Below, piece by piece: positions 16,420 through 25,334 of a stretch of DNA of 64,000 bases. Origin of the DNA: Aliidongia sp035943795 (GTDB lineage Bacteria; Pseudomonadota; Alphaproteobacteria; ATCC43930; CGMCC-115725); the NCBI RefSeq assembly GCF_035943795.1, contig NZ_DASZBY010000105.1, forward strand, positions 77,958 to 141,957. The letters are read 5' to 3'. The notes under the pieces were generated by a model that saw only the letters and a list, made by a program, of their open reading frames with translations, was not told the DNA's origin and did not search any database. The translations under genes were made by a program, and so were the position numbers. Within the stretch, counting starts at the first letter, position 1; the number at the start of each line of letters is the position of its first letter.

Positions 16420-17498
16420 TTGAGGTCGACCTCGGGATCGACCGACAGACCCAGCGGCAGCGGATGGTTCGCGTCCAGCCCCTGGTCGATCACGATCTTG
16501 ACCGGCACGCGCTGGACGATCTTCACGAAATTTCCGGTCGCATTCTCGGCCGGAAAGGCGGTGAAGCGCGAGCCCGAGCCCATCTGGATGCTGTCGACGT
16601 GACCATCGAGCTTCAGGTCGGGATAGGCGTCGATGTTGATACGGACATGCTGGCCCGGCCGCATCTGGGTCAGCTGCGATTCCTTGAAGTTCGCCGTCAC
16701 CCAGATCTGGGTCGAGACCAGGGAGAACAGCGACTGGCCGGGCTGCAGGTAGCTGCCGAGATCGACGTTGCGCTTGGTCACCCAACCGTCGGCCGGCGCG
16801 GTCAGGTGGGTATAGGACAGGTTGAGCGCCGCCTGGTCGGCATCCGCCTTGGCGGACGCCGCCTGCGCCTCGAGCTGTTTTACCTGGGCCTGGGCCTGGG
16901 CGATGTTCTGCTGGACCAACTGGGCGATCTTGAGCTTGGCCTGGGCGTCCTCGAGCTGGGCCGAGGCCCCTTGGTCGGCCTGGCGCGCGGCATCGACCTG
17001 CTGCTGGGTCGTGGCGCGCGGATCGACCTTCTGCTGGCGGACCAGATCGGCGTGGGCCTTGGCATAGCCGGCCTTGGCCGAATTGACCGCGGCGTCGGCG
17101 GAGGCCAGGTCGGCCGGATAGCGGACCTTGGCGATCTCCAGATTGACCCGGGCATTGTCGAGCTGCGCCTGGGCCAGGGCCTGGGCCGCCACGGCCTTGT
17201 CGCGCGCCACCTGATAGTCGCGCGGATCGATTTCGAGGATCGTGTCGCCCGCCTTGACCCGCGTATTGTCGCCGACCGCCAGCTTCACGACATAGCCCGC
17301 GACCTTGGGCGAGATCGTGATCGCCGTCCCGTCGGTATAGGCATCGTCGGTCGATTCCATCCCCCGGGTGCTGAGCCAGTAGTAGCCGCCGCCCAGGATC
17401 AGGGCCAACACCACGCCGCCGAAGACCAGCTTGGGCACGACGCTCGACCGACCTTTGCCGCTCGCCTTGGTTCCGGCCACCTCGTTCGTCACCGTCAT
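16416..17498 (-). CDS. emrA: HlyD family membrane fusion protein EmrA
   Basis: 360 residues from ATG 17498, with AAGGA upstream; a longer frame to 17561 lacks such a site. One N-terminal membrane helix (about 24-44), biotinyl-lipoyl half-motifs (YTDGTAITISPKVAGYV and LTAPADGWVTKRNVDLGSYL), a coiled-coil hairpin rich in Ala and Gln (about 105-215), and a beta-barrel domain. Bridges EmrB and the outer-membrane channel. First gene of the operon, divergent from a TetR gene with an operator between them. Confidence 0.94.
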   Translation of the reverse strand: MTVTNEVAGTKASGKGRSSVVPKLVFGGVVLALILGGGYYWLSTRGMESTDDAYTDGTAITISPKVAGYVVKLAVGDNTRVKAGDTILEIDPRDYQVARDKAVAAQALAQAQLDNARVNLEIAKVRYPADLASADAAVNSAKAGYAKAHADLVRQQKVDPRATTQQQVDAARQADQGASAQLEDAQAKLKIAQLVQQNIAQAQAQVKQLEAQAASAKADADQAALNLSYTHLTAPADGWVTKRNVDLGSYLQPGQSLFSLVSTQIWVTANFKESQLTQMRPGQHVRINIDAYPDLKLDGHVDSIQMGSGSRFTAFPAENATGNFVKIVQRVPVKIVIDQGLDANHPLPLGLSVDPEVDLK

Positions 17499-17579
17499 CG
17501 TCAATCCTTCTCGGGTCCCGCCGCGGGGAAGCACGGGTTCGGTTCGGTGCCGACGGCCCAACGCAATCCGGCCGTCAAA

Positions 17580-17596
17580 AACTGAACCGTTCAGTT
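17580..17596. promoter_or_regulatory. TetR operator, emr-proximal copy
   Basis: AACTGAA-CCG-TTCAGTT, a perfect 7-bp inverted repeat 82 bases before emrA. The same sequence in reverse complement, with one change, occurs at 17643-17659 near the divergent TetR start. Both are likely bound by that regulator. Confidence 0.75.
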
Positions 17597-17642
17597 CAAT
17601 GCGGTTTTAGGTAGACGCTCGACCTCATTTTGTCTAGAAGAA

Positions 17643-17659
17643 AACTGAACGGTTTAGTT
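17643..17659. promoter_or_regulatory. TetR operator, regulator-proximal copy
   Basis: AACTGAA-CGG-TTTAGTT, one mismatch from perfect symmetry and matching the 17580-17596 site in 16 of 17 positions on the opposite strand. It lies 17 bases before the TetR ATG, where binding would repress the regulator's own promoter. The 63-base centre-to-centre distance is about six helical turns. Confidence 0.72.
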
Positions 17660-17676
17660 TTTCTCAGATCGGTCCG

Positions 17677-18327
17677 ATGTCCAAGCCTGCACCGCCGCCC
17701 CCCGACCCCCAGATTGCCGACGGCCCCGCCGGCAAGGTCGGGCTGATTTTGTCGGCGGCCCGGCATCTGTTTCTGGAGCAAGGCTACGGCAACACCAGCA
17801 TGGACGGAGTGGCCAAGCGCGCCGGCGTCTCCAAGGCGACGCTCTACGTGCATTTCGAAAGCAAGGAGCGTCTGTTCGCCGAGGTCATCGACGGCGCCCG
17901 CTCCCGCCTGCGCGAAGCGCTGGTCACGATTACCGGCAACGAACAGATCGACCCGGCCGAAACCTTGCGGCTGATCGGCCAGCAATTCCTGCGCTTCGTG
18001 ACGACGCAGGAGGTGCTGACCCTGTTCCGCGCCGTCATCGGCGAGACCCAGCGGTTTCCCGAACTGGGACAGACGATCTTCCAGGCCGGCAGCAGCGATA
18101 TGCTGACCCTGATCACCGACAGCATCGCCCAGGCCTCCGCCCGCGGGACATTGAGGGTGGAAAACCCCAAGCAGGCGGCGGCACAGTTCATCGCTCTGAC
18201 CAAGAGCGATCTGCATCTGCGCTGCCTGCTCGAGCCGTCGTTCCAGGCAAACGAGGCCGACATCCAGCGCAACGTCGACGCCGCCGTGGCCGTATTCATG
18301 AGCCATTACGGACCGCGACCGCGCTGA
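17677..18327 (+). CDS. TetR family repressor of the emr efflux operon
   Basis: 216 residues. N-terminal helix-turn-helix at about 22-68 (GYGNTSMDGVAKRAGVSKAT, then LYVHFESKERLF) and a C-terminal domain like the AefR/TetR_C group. Divergent from emrA across 178 bases that contain two matching palindromes, so it probably represses the efflux operon and itself until a pump substrate binds. No Shine-Dalgarno is clear, so translation may be weak. Confidence 0.92.
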   Translation: MSKPAPPPPDPQIADGPAGKVGLILSAARHLFLEQGYGNTSMDGVAKRAGVSKATLYVHFESKERLFAEVIDGARSRLREALVTITGNEQIDPAETLRLIGQQFLRFVTTQEVLTLFRAVIGETQRFPELGQTIFQAGSSDMLTLITDSIAQASARGTLRVENPKQAAAQFIALTKSDLHLRCLLEPSFQANEADIQRNVDAAVAVFMSHYGPRPR

Positions 18328-18470
18328 CGGCCGCGGCGATCCGCCGGCCATAACTTCATCGCCCGTTCATATCCCCGGCGGCACACTGCAGCATCATGCG
18401 GACGCGCAGCCTTCGCGCTGGGGCCGTTTCGTGATCTGCTCGTCCCGATCCAGACGGAAGACGAACCCGC

Positions 18471-20981
18471 ATGCATCCATCGGCATCGCAAAACACCGTC
18501 ACGAACCGGCGGGAGCGCCTGACGCTCGGCGCCGCGATGCTGATCATGGTGTTCTGCCTGTCGCTGGCGACGATGGACGCGATCGAGGTGTGGAACGCCC
18601 GCGACCGGGACATGCGCGCGGCCGAGAGCGAAACCGCGAACCTGTTGGAAGCCGTCGGCAGTCATGTGCAGGACACGTTCGACGTGGCTGCTGCCATGCT
18701 GGTCGGCGCTGCGCACCGCGTCGTGGCCGATGGCATCGAGGGCGACAAGCGCGAACCGCTCGACGCATTGCTGCGCGCCGAAATCGATACCGCCCGGCCC
18801 CGTATCCGATCCCTGGCCGTGATGGCTCCCGACGGGACGTTGGTCGCCGATTCGGCGCCGATCGAGACCCAGCGGCATTACGACGATCGGGAATATTTCC
18901 AATATCATCAGCAGCATCCGGGCGCCGGGCTCCATATCGGCCCGCCGATCCTCAGTCGAAGCGACCATCTCTGGATCCTTACCCTGTCGCGCCGGGTCGA
19001 GCGGCGCGACGGCACGCTGCTTGCGATCGCGATCGCGACGATCGAGATCGACTATTTCCGAACCTATTACGAGACGTTCGACATCGGCCCCAACGGCGCC
19101 ATCCTATTGGCCAATGCCGACGGCACCATGCTGGTCCGCCGGCCCTTCGTCGATGCCAACGTCGGCCGCGACATGTCGAACGGCAGCCTGTTCCGGGAAT
19201 ATCTGCCGAAAGCGCCCTATGGGGTGGCGCTGACCGCGTCGTCGACCGACGGCGTCGTCCGGCTCAACAGCTATCGCCGCCTCAACCGGTATCCGCTCGT
19301 CGTCGCGGCCGCCCTCGCCCAGGACGACATCCTGGCCGACTGGTCGCGCGAGGCCCGCATCCACCTGGCTGGAAACGCGGCGCTGTTGCTGCTGACCTTG
19401 TCGCTCGGGATCTGGGTCGTCATGGAGTTTCGCCATCGCCTGCGGACCGAGCGGCGGGCGGCCCAAAGCGCCGCCGACTATCGCCTGCTCGCCGACAATT
19501 CCAGCGACCCGATCCTGCGCCTGACCCTCGACGGGATCTGCCGCTATGCCTCGCCGGCCTGTCGCTCGCTGTTCGGCATGGCGCCAGAGGACTTCACCGG
19601 CACCAACATCATCGGGTTGTTGTCTTCGTCCGACCAGGCCCCGGTGCGTGCGCTCCTGCGTCAATTGGCCGAGGAGCAGGAACGGGCGACGATCGTCATC
19701 CGGGCCCGAGGCATCGACCGTGCCCCGCTGCAGCTCGAAGCGAACATGCAGCGCATCCGCACCGAGGACGGCACCCTCGAGATCGTCGCCGTGCTGCGCG
19801 ACATCACCGAACGCCAAGCCGTGGCGGCGGCCTTGCAGACGGCGCGCGACGAAGCCGTCAACGCCAACCTGGCCAAGTCGACCTTCCTCGCGACCGTCAG
19901 TCACGAGATCCGCACGCCCATGAACGGCATCCTGGGCTTCGCCGACGTCCTGTTGCGCTCCGATCTGGGTCCGGACCAGCGCCGTGCCGCAACCCTTATC
20001 CAGGATTCGGGAAATTCGCTGCTCGCCATTCTCAACGACGTACTCGACCTATCGAAGATCGAGGCCGGCCGGCTGGAGCTGGAACGGATGCCCGTGTGCC
20101 TGCCGGCGCTGGCCGACGGCGCCGTATCGATCCTGCGCAGCCAGGCCGAGGCCAAAAACCTGTCGCTGCGCCTCGAACTGGCGACGGACCTGCCGGACTG
20201 GATCGAGGGCGATCCGACGCGCCTGCGGCAGATCCTGCTCAATCTATTGTCCAACGCCTTGAAATTCACCGACCGGGGCGGTGTGTCACTCGCGATCACG
20301 CGCGTCGGCAATCATCTGCGTTTCGCGGTCAGCGATACCGGCATCGGCATCGGCAAGTCGCAGCAATCGCAATTGTTCAAGCAATTCTCGCAGCTGCATC
20401 GCTCGACCGGACGGCAGTTCGGCGGCACCGGCCTGGGGCTCGCGATCAGCAAGCGGCTGGTCGAAGCCATGCCTGACGGCGAAATCGGCGTCGAGAGCGA
20501 CGAAGGCCGGGGTGCCATATTCTGGTTCGAGGTCGCCTTGCCTGCGACCGTCGCCCCCGCCCCGACGGCGCCATCGGACGGCATCGAACCGGCGCCGGCC
20601 GCCTGCGCCCATATTCTGGTGGCCGAGGATCTGTTCATCAACCAGGCGGTGATCGAGAGCATCCTGCTCGACGCGGGTCACACGGTCCGCTTCGCGAACA
20701 ATGGGCGCGAGGCGGTCGAGGCCGCCGGACGGGAGAGTTTCGACCTCATCCTCATGGACATGGAGATGCCGGAGCTGGACGGCATCGGCGCCACCCGGGA
20801 AATCCGCCAGATGTCGAACGCGATGAACCAGGTGCCGATCATCGCCGTCACCGCCAACGCGCTCGAAAGCGAGGCGCGACGCTGCCGGGAGGCGGGCATG
20901 AACGATCACCTGACCAAGCCGATCGACCGGCTCGCCCTGCTCGCCGTCATCGACCGCTGGGTCGCCGCCAAGACGGCGTGA
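18471..20981 (+). CDS. membrane hybrid sensor histidine kinase
   Basis: 836 residues. Domain order: membrane helix (about 17-36), periplasmic Cache/PDC-like sensor (about 50-295), second helix (about 299-319), PAS (about 333-445), HisKA with phosphoacceptor His478 in FLATVSHEIRTPMNGI, HATPase with N-box Asn595, DTGIGI and GGTGLGLAIS, and a C-terminal receiver with Asp763 in LILMDMEMPELDG. All phosphotransfer residues are present. No response regulator or HPt gene is adjacent, so it is an orphan that probably passes phosphate to a separate HPt protein. The Cache domain suggests a small extracellular ligand. Confidence 0.93.
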   Translation: MHPSASQNTVTNRRERLTLGAAMLIMVFCLSLATMDAIEVWNARDRDMRAAESETANLLEAVGSHVQDTFDVAAAMLVGAAHRVVADGIEGDKREPLDALLRAEIDTARPRIRSLAVMAPDGTLVADSAPIETQRHYDDREYFQYHQQHPGAGLHIGPPILSRSDHLWILTLSRRVERRDGTLLAIAIATIEIDYFRTYYETFDIGPNGAILLANADGTMLVRRPFVDANVGRDMSNGSLFREYLPKAPYGVALTASSTDGVVRLNSYRRLNRYPLVVAAALAQDDILADWSREARIHLAGNAALLLLTLSLGIWVVMEFRHRLRTERRAAQSAADYRLLADNSSDPILRLTLDGICRYASPACRSLFGMAPEDFTGTNIIGLLSSSDQAPVRALLRQLAEEQERATIVIRARGIDRAPLQLEANMQRIRTEDGTLEIVAVLRDITERQAVAAALQTARDEAVNANLAKSTFLATVSHEIRTPMNGILGFADVLLRSDLGPDQRRAATLIQDSGNSLLAILNDVLDLSKIEAGRLELERMPVCLPALADGAVSILRSQAEAKNLSLRLELATDLPDWIEGDPTRLRQILLNLLSNALKFTDRGGVSLAITRVGNHLRFAVSDTGIGIGKSQQSQLFKQFSQLHRSTGRQFGGTGLGLAISKRLVEAMPDGEIGVESDEGRGAIFWFEVALPATVAPAPTAPSDGIEPAPAACAHILVAEDLFINQAVIESILLDAGHTVRFANNGREAVEAAGRESFDLILMDMEMPELDGIGATREIRQMSNAMNQVPIIAVTANALESEARRCREAGMNDHLTKPIDRLALLAVIDRWVAAKTA

Positions 20982-21050
20982 GCCGCTTGCCCGGCGCCGA
21001 CCGCCGGCGCAAGCTCAGGTCTTCCAGATCACGAAGCGGAACGGTGCGGC

Positions 21051-22445
21051 ATGAGCGAAGAGATTGCGTTGATGTCGGCCATCGACCTGGTGCAGGCCTA
21101 TCGCGCGCGCCGCCTGTCGCCGGTCGAGGCGACCCAGGCCGCGTTCGATCGCATCCGGACGCTCGACGGCAAGGTCAATGCCTTCTGCTTTCTCGATGAG
21201 GAGGGCGCGCTGGCGGCTGCCCGGGCGTCCGAAGCACGCTGGCAGGCGGGCCGGCCCCAGGGGCTGGTCGACGGCGTGCCGACCTCGATCAAGGACCTGA
21301 TCCTGGTCCGCGGCTGGCCGACCCTGCGCGGCTCGAAACTCGTCGCCTGCGACCAGGACTGGAGCGAGGACGCGCCGTCGGTCGCCCGCCTCAAGGAGCA
21401 TGGCGCGATCCTGCTCGGCAAGACCACGACCCCGGAATTCGGCTGGAAAGGCGTCACCGATTCGGGCCTGACCGGGATCACGCGCAACCCGTGGGACCTG
21501 GAGCGGACCCCCGGCGGATCGAGCGGCGGGGCCGCCGTCGCGGCGGCGCTCGGCATGGGCGCCTTGCATATCGGGACCGACGGCGGCGGCTCGATCCGCA
21601 TTCCGGCGGGCTTCACCGGTGTCTATGGCCTGAAGGCATCCTATGGGCGGGTGCCGGCCTATCCGGCATCGCCGTTCAATTCGGTCGCCCATGTCGGCCC
21701 GATGACGCGCACCGTCGCCGATACGGCGCTGATGCTGACCGTGCTGGCCGAACCGGATGCGCGCGACGCCAACGGCCTGCCGCCGGCCGGCCGCGACTGG
21801 CGCGTGGGGCTGGACGGCGGCGTTGCCCGCTGGCGCATCGCCTATGCCGAAACCATCAATGGCGAGCCGATCGATCCCGAGGTCGCGGCCCGGGTCGCCG
21901 AAGCGGTCCAGCGGTTGGCGGCGCTCGGCGCCACGATCGAGCCGATCACGCTGGCCATGCCCGGCGTCGGCGAGGCCTTCGCCAAGCATTGGCTGTCCGG
22001 TGCCGCCGCCCTGCTTGCCCAATTCACGCCCGAACAGCGCAGCCAGATCGATCCGGGCCTGCAGAAATACGCCGAGATCGGATCGCGCTATTCCGCGATC
22101 GATTTTCTGGCCGGGTCCAAGGCGCGCGAAGGCTATACGGTCCAGGTGAACCAGCTGTTCGAACAATACGACCTGCTGGTCACACCGACCCTGCCGATCA
22201 CGGCGTTCGCCGCCGGCATGAACGCGCCCGACAGCGGTCCCTACGCGGGCTGGACCGGGTGGACGCCGTTCTCCTATCCATTCAACCTGACGCGCCATCC
22301 GGCGGCTTCCCTGCCGGTCGGTTTCGCCCGCGGCATGCCGGTCGGATTGCAGCTGGTCGGACCCGCTTATCGCGAGGATAAGGTGCTCCAAGCGTCGCGC
22401 GCGCTCGAAGCGGTCTTGCCGATCGCCTTGCCGCGCCTTAGGTAG
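21051..22445 (+). CDS. amidase, amidase-signature family
   Basis: 464 residues. Catalytic Lys lies in DGVPTSIKDL and the Ser-cisSer pair in RTPGGSSGGAAVAAALGMG, the classic Ser-Ser-Lys triad of the amidase signature family (GatA, amidases, indoleacetamide hydrolases). Hydrolyses an amide to acid and ammonia; substrate not predictable. It is not GatA by context, since gatC and gatB are absent. It lies 69 bases after the kinase gene on the same strand, but functional linkage is unclear. Confidence 0.92.
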   Translation: MSEEIALMSAIDLVQAYRARRLSPVEATQAAFDRIRTLDGKVNAFCFLDEEGALAAARASEARWQAGRPQGLVDGVPTSIKDLILVRGWPTLRGSKLVACDQDWSEDAPSVARLKEHGAILLGKTTTPEFGWKGVTDSGLTGITRNPWDLERTPGGSSGGAAVAAALGMGALHIGTDGGGSIRIPAGFTGVYGLKASYGRVPAYPASPFNSVAHVGPMTRTVADTALMLTVLAEPDARDANGLPPAGRDWRVGLDGGVARWRIAYAETINGEPIDPEVAARVAEAVQRLAALGATIEPITLAMPGVGEAFAKHWLSGAAALLAQFTPEQRSQIDPGLQKYAEIGSRYSAIDFLAGSKAREGYTVQVNQLFEQYDLLVTPTLPITAFAAGMNAPDSGPYAGWTGWTPFSYPFNLTRHPAASLPVGFARGMPVGLQLVGPAYREDKVLQASRALEAVLPIALPRLR

Positions 22446-22503
22446 AGACGGACGGGGCGTTTTCGATTTAGATGGAAACGCCCGAGATTGCGCGAATGAG
22501 AGG

Positions 22504-23154
22504 ATGCCCCACGTGAGCGACCGCCTGCCCCATTTCCGTTCCGACGAGGAAGACGAGCCCGAGAACCCGGACACGGATGCGCCCAAGACCGACGCGGCAG
22601 CCCCGGTAAACGAGCTGGAATCGCGCCTGCTGAAGGGCCGCAAGGTCATGGTGTTCGGCCAGATCAACGACAAGCTGGCGCGCGACGTCGTCGGCCGGAT
22701 CCTGACGCTCGCCGAAGAATCGACCAAGCCGATCGACATCTTCGTCAATTCGCCCGGCGGCCATGTCGAGTCCGGCGACTCGATCCATGACATCATCCGC
22801 TTCGTGCGCGACCATGTCCCGGTCCGCATCATCGGCACCGGCTGGGTCGCGTCCGCCGGCGCGCTCATCTACGTGGGCGGCCACAAGGACAAGCGCTTCT
22901 GCCTGCCGAACACGCGCTTCCTGTTGCATCAGCCGATGGGCGGCGTGCGCGGACCGGCGACCGACATCGACATCGAGGCGCGCGAGATCATCAAGATGCG
23001 CGAGCGCTTGAACCAGATCATTTCCGACGAGACCGGCCAGCCGATCGAGCGCGTGCGCAAGGACAGCGACCGGAACTACTGGATGGGCGCCCAGGAAGCC
23101 ATCGCCTACGGCATGGTCAGCCGCATCATCAAGAGCGCCGCCGAACTGGAATAA
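22504..23154 (+). CDS. ClpP-family ATP-dependent protease subunit
   Basis: 216 residues. Catalytic triad Ser117 (GTGWVASAGALIY), His142 (RFLLHQPMGG) and Asp187 fits ClpP. The active-site context GWVASAGA differs from the GMAASMGA of housekeeping ClpP, so this is the second, divergent ClpP type common in alphaproteobacteria. Residues 10-33 form an acidic, Pro-rich extension before the fold. No clpX or clpA is next to it, as in many such paralogues. A terminator follows. GTG 22513 is an alternative start. Confidence 0.9.
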   Translation: MPHVSDRLPHFRSDEEDEPENPDTDAPKTDAAAPVNELESRLLKGRKVMVFGQINDKLARDVVGRILTLAEESTKPIDIFVNSPGGHVESGDSIHDIIRFVRDHVPVRIIGTGWVASAGALIYVGGHKDKRFCLPNTRFLLHQPMGGVRGPATDIDIEAREIIKMRERLNQIISDETGQPIERVRKDSDRNYWMGAQEAIAYGMVSRIIKSAAELE

Positions 23155-23176
23155 TCCGGCCCACCCAAACCAAGCC

Positions 23177-23212
23177 GAAGGGGCGCCTCTCGCGGGGCGC
23201 CTCTTTTGTTTT
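23177..23212 (+). terminator. rho-independent terminator of the ClpP-like gene
   Basis: A GC-rich stem with left arm AAGGGGCGCC and right arm GGCGCCTCTT (one G-U pair) closes a short loop and runs into a T-rich tract, TTTTGTTTT. It starts 23 bases after the clpP-like stop codon and also separates it from the converging LysR gene. The two GGGGCGCCTC copies are direct repeats that give the same hairpin. Confidence 0.8.
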
Positions 23213-23221
23213 GGCCCACGC

Positions 23222-24136
23222 TCAGCCGCCAGCCTCGGCCAGAATCCAGTCGCGGAAGGCGCGGATCTTGCGCTCGCGCAGGCGGTCCTCGCGGCAGACG
23301 AACCAGAAGGCATAGGGGCTCGGCAGCTCGGTCTCGAACAGCCGGACGAGTGCCCCGGACGCGAGATCATCGTCGACCAGCGGGGTCAGCCCCAGGGCCA
23401 CGCCCTGCCCCGCCACTGCCGCCGCCAACGCCATGTGCAGGCTGTCGAACAGCGGTCCCCGGCCGGGAGGCTTGCCTGTGATGCCGGCTGCAGCGAACCA
23501 GTTCGGCCAGCTCGGCAGGTCGCGCGCGCGCAGCGACGTCTCGTCGGTCAGCAGGGGCAGGCCGGCGAGGCCAGACGGGTCCCCCAGCCGGTCGAGGTGC
23601 GCCGCGCGGAACGCCGGGCTGCACACCGGGAAGGCCCGTGCGGCCGCGATCCGTTCGAAATGCAACGGCGCGTAGCCGCCCGGCCCGTAGCGCAGTCCGA
23701 TATCCACCCCGTCCCGATCGAAATCGACCAGCGCATCGGCGCCGACCAGACGGATCGGATGGCTGGGCCGCAATGCCGCGAAACCGGCAAGCCGGGGCGC
23801 CAGCCAGCGGGTCGCGAACGACGGCATCGCGCTGATCTGGATCGAGTCCGCGACCGGGTCGACCACGTCGACCAGCAGCCGATCGAGATCGAGGAAGATC
23901 GCGGCGAGACCCGGCGCCAAGCGTGCACCCATCTCCGACAGATGGACGCTGCGATGGCCGCGCTCGAACAGCGGCCGGCCGATGCGCGCCTCCAGCCGCT
24001 TGACCTGCACGCTGATCGCGGATGCGGTCACGCCCAATTCCTCCGCCGCCGCGACGAAACTCAGATGCCGCGCCGCCGCCTCGAAGCTGCGCAGCGCATT
24101 GAGCGGCGCCGCGCGCAGTCCCGATCGTCCGACCAT
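23222..24136 (-). CDS. LysR family transcriptional regulator, GcvA type
   Basis: 304 residues. N-terminal winged helix (LNALRSFEAAARHLSFVAAA, then EELGVTASAISVQVKRLEAR) and a GcvA-like effector domain. Divergent from the M15-like gene with only 47 bases between starts, which suggests it controls that gene, though LysR proteins of this class often act elsewhere. No obvious T-N11-A palindrome in the gap. Ends just after the clpP terminator. Confidence 0.9.
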   Translation of the reverse strand: MVGRSGLRAAPLNALRSFEAAARHLSFVAAAEELGVTASAISVQVKRLEARIGRPLFERGHRSVHLSEMGARLAPGLAAIFLDLDRLLVDVVDPVADSIQISAMPSFATRWLAPRLAGFAALRPSHPIRLVGADALVDFDRDGVDIGLRYGPGGYAPLHFERIAAARAFPVCSPAFRAAHLDRLGDPSGLAGLPLLTDETSLRARDLPSWPNWFAAAGITGKPPGRGPLFDSLHMALAAAVAGQGVALGLTPLVDDDLASGALVRLFETELPSPYAFWFVCREDRLRERKIRAFRDWILAEAGG

Positions 24137-24183
24137 TCGCCCTCCCCGGCACGGGCAACAATTTGTTATCTGAACCCGAAATC

Positions 24184-24900
24184 ATGTCGTTTGAGAAGCG
24201 GCGCGCGAAAGCGCCTGATCAGACCATCGCAAGCTTTCGAGGCTATCCCATGTGTTCGCCCGCTTCGGCACAAGCGCTCGCCGACCTGACCACCCTCGGC
24301 CGCGTCCGCCTTTCCGAGCATTTCTTCATGCGCGAGATGCTCTATAGCGAGGTCGGCAACCTGCATGGCGTGCCGAACATCCCGGAGGATGCCGAGGCCG
24401 CGGTCCATGCCGGCACGAAGCTGTGCACCTTGCTGCTGGAGCCGCTGAAGGCCGCCTTCGGCCATGTCAGCATCCGCAGCGCCTATCGCTCGCCGAGGCT
24501 CAATGGCTTTTGCCACGAGTTGCACAACCAGGGTGTCGCGGACTCCTGGTGCGTCTGCAACGAAGAGACCTACGCCCATCACATCTGGGACCGCCGGGAT
24601 GCGGCCGGCCACCTGGGCGCCGCTGCCACAGTCTTCATCCCGAGCTACCTGGATTATTACGAGCGCACCCGGGATTGGCAGGCGCTCGGCTGGTGGATCC
24701 GCGATCACCTCGAGCATTTCGAGCAGGTGCAGTTCTTCCCGTCGTTGGCCGCCTTCAACATCCGCTGGTACGAGGGCCCGAATGCCCGCTCCGTCGGCTA
24801 TCTCGATGCCGACCAGCGCCTGCGCCTGACCGCTGCGGGCGAACCGAATTTCGACGGCGACCATCGGGCCCACTACGCCCACGTCCTTCACAATCGCTGA
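24184..24900 (+). CDS. conserved hypothetical, peptidase M15-like
   Basis: 238 residues from ATG 24184; TTG 24163 and ATG 24250 are alternatives. Contains SIRSAYRSPRLNGFCHELH and HHIWDRRDAAGHLGAAATVF, features of conserved M15-like (D-Ala-D-Ala carboxypeptidase-type) proteins without signal peptide. The SAYRSP block with Arg and the histidines could form a zinc site, but the usual SxHxxGxAxD motif is not clean, so catalytic activity is uncertain. Divergent from a LysR regulator and 16 bases upstream of a glyoxalase-like gene. Confidence 0.7.
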   Translation: MSFEKRRAKAPDQTIASFRGYPMCSPASAQALADLTTLGRVRLSEHFFMREMLYSEVGNLHGVPNIPEDAEAAVHAGTKLCTLLLEPLKAAFGHVSIRSAYRSPRLNGFCHELHNQGVADSWCVCNEETYAHHIWDRRDAAGHLGAAATVFIPSYLDYYERTRDWQALGWWIRDHLEHFEQVQFFPSLAAFNIRWYEGPNARSVGYLDADQRLRLTAAGEPNFDGDHRAHYAHVLHNR

Positions 24901-24916
24901 GTATCGGGAGGTTTCC

Positions 24917-25321
24917 ATGTTCAAGGTCGCCCAGATCGACCATGTCGGCATCCGCGTGACCGACCGCGACCGCGCCCAGGCCTTCTACGAACGGCTGGGC
25001 TTCGTGTTCGACCCCGACGAGGATTCGCCGGGCGGTCGCTCGATCGGCCTGGTGAACGAGGCGGGCGCGCGGATCAACCTGATCTACAATGGCCGCCTGC
25101 GCGACGACGGCGGCAACATCCTGATGGATATCGCCGACAAATGGCCCGGCTATACCCATGCCGCCTTCCTGGTCGACAGCATCGACGACCTGGTCGTCTG
25201 GCTGAAGGAACAGGACATCGACATCACCGAGGGCCCGTCCGTGTTTGGCCATGGCCGCCGCAAGGTCTGCTTCATCCGCGATCCCGACCGCAACGTCATC
25301 GAGTTCGACGAGATCCTGTGA
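24917..25321 (+). CDS. VOC family protein, glyoxalase I-like
   Basis: 134 residues. Single vicinal-oxygen-chelate domain pair: His in QIDHVGIRVTD, Glu in the GARINLIYNG region, His in YTHAAFLVD and the terminal DPDRNVIEFDE give the four-ligand pattern of lactoylglutathione lyase. GGAGG lies six bases before the ATG. Probably detoxifies a keto-aldehyde or thiol adduct. Third in a plus-strand run after the M15-like gene. Confidence 0.88.
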   Translation: MFKVAQIDHVGIRVTDRDRAQAFYERLGFVFDPDEDSPGGRSIGLVNEAGARINLIYNGRLRDDGGNILMDIADKWPGYTHAAFLVDSIDDLVVWLKEQDIDITEGPSVFGHGRRKVCFIRDPDRNVIEFDEIL

Positions 25322-25334
25322 CGAGGAACCCGGG

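Noticed and set aside
23181..23204. GGGGCGCCTC direct repeat pair after the ClpP-like gene
   Set aside because: Two adjacent copies are explained by the terminator hairpin, since GGCGCC is self-complementary; not a mobile-element or CRISPR repeat.
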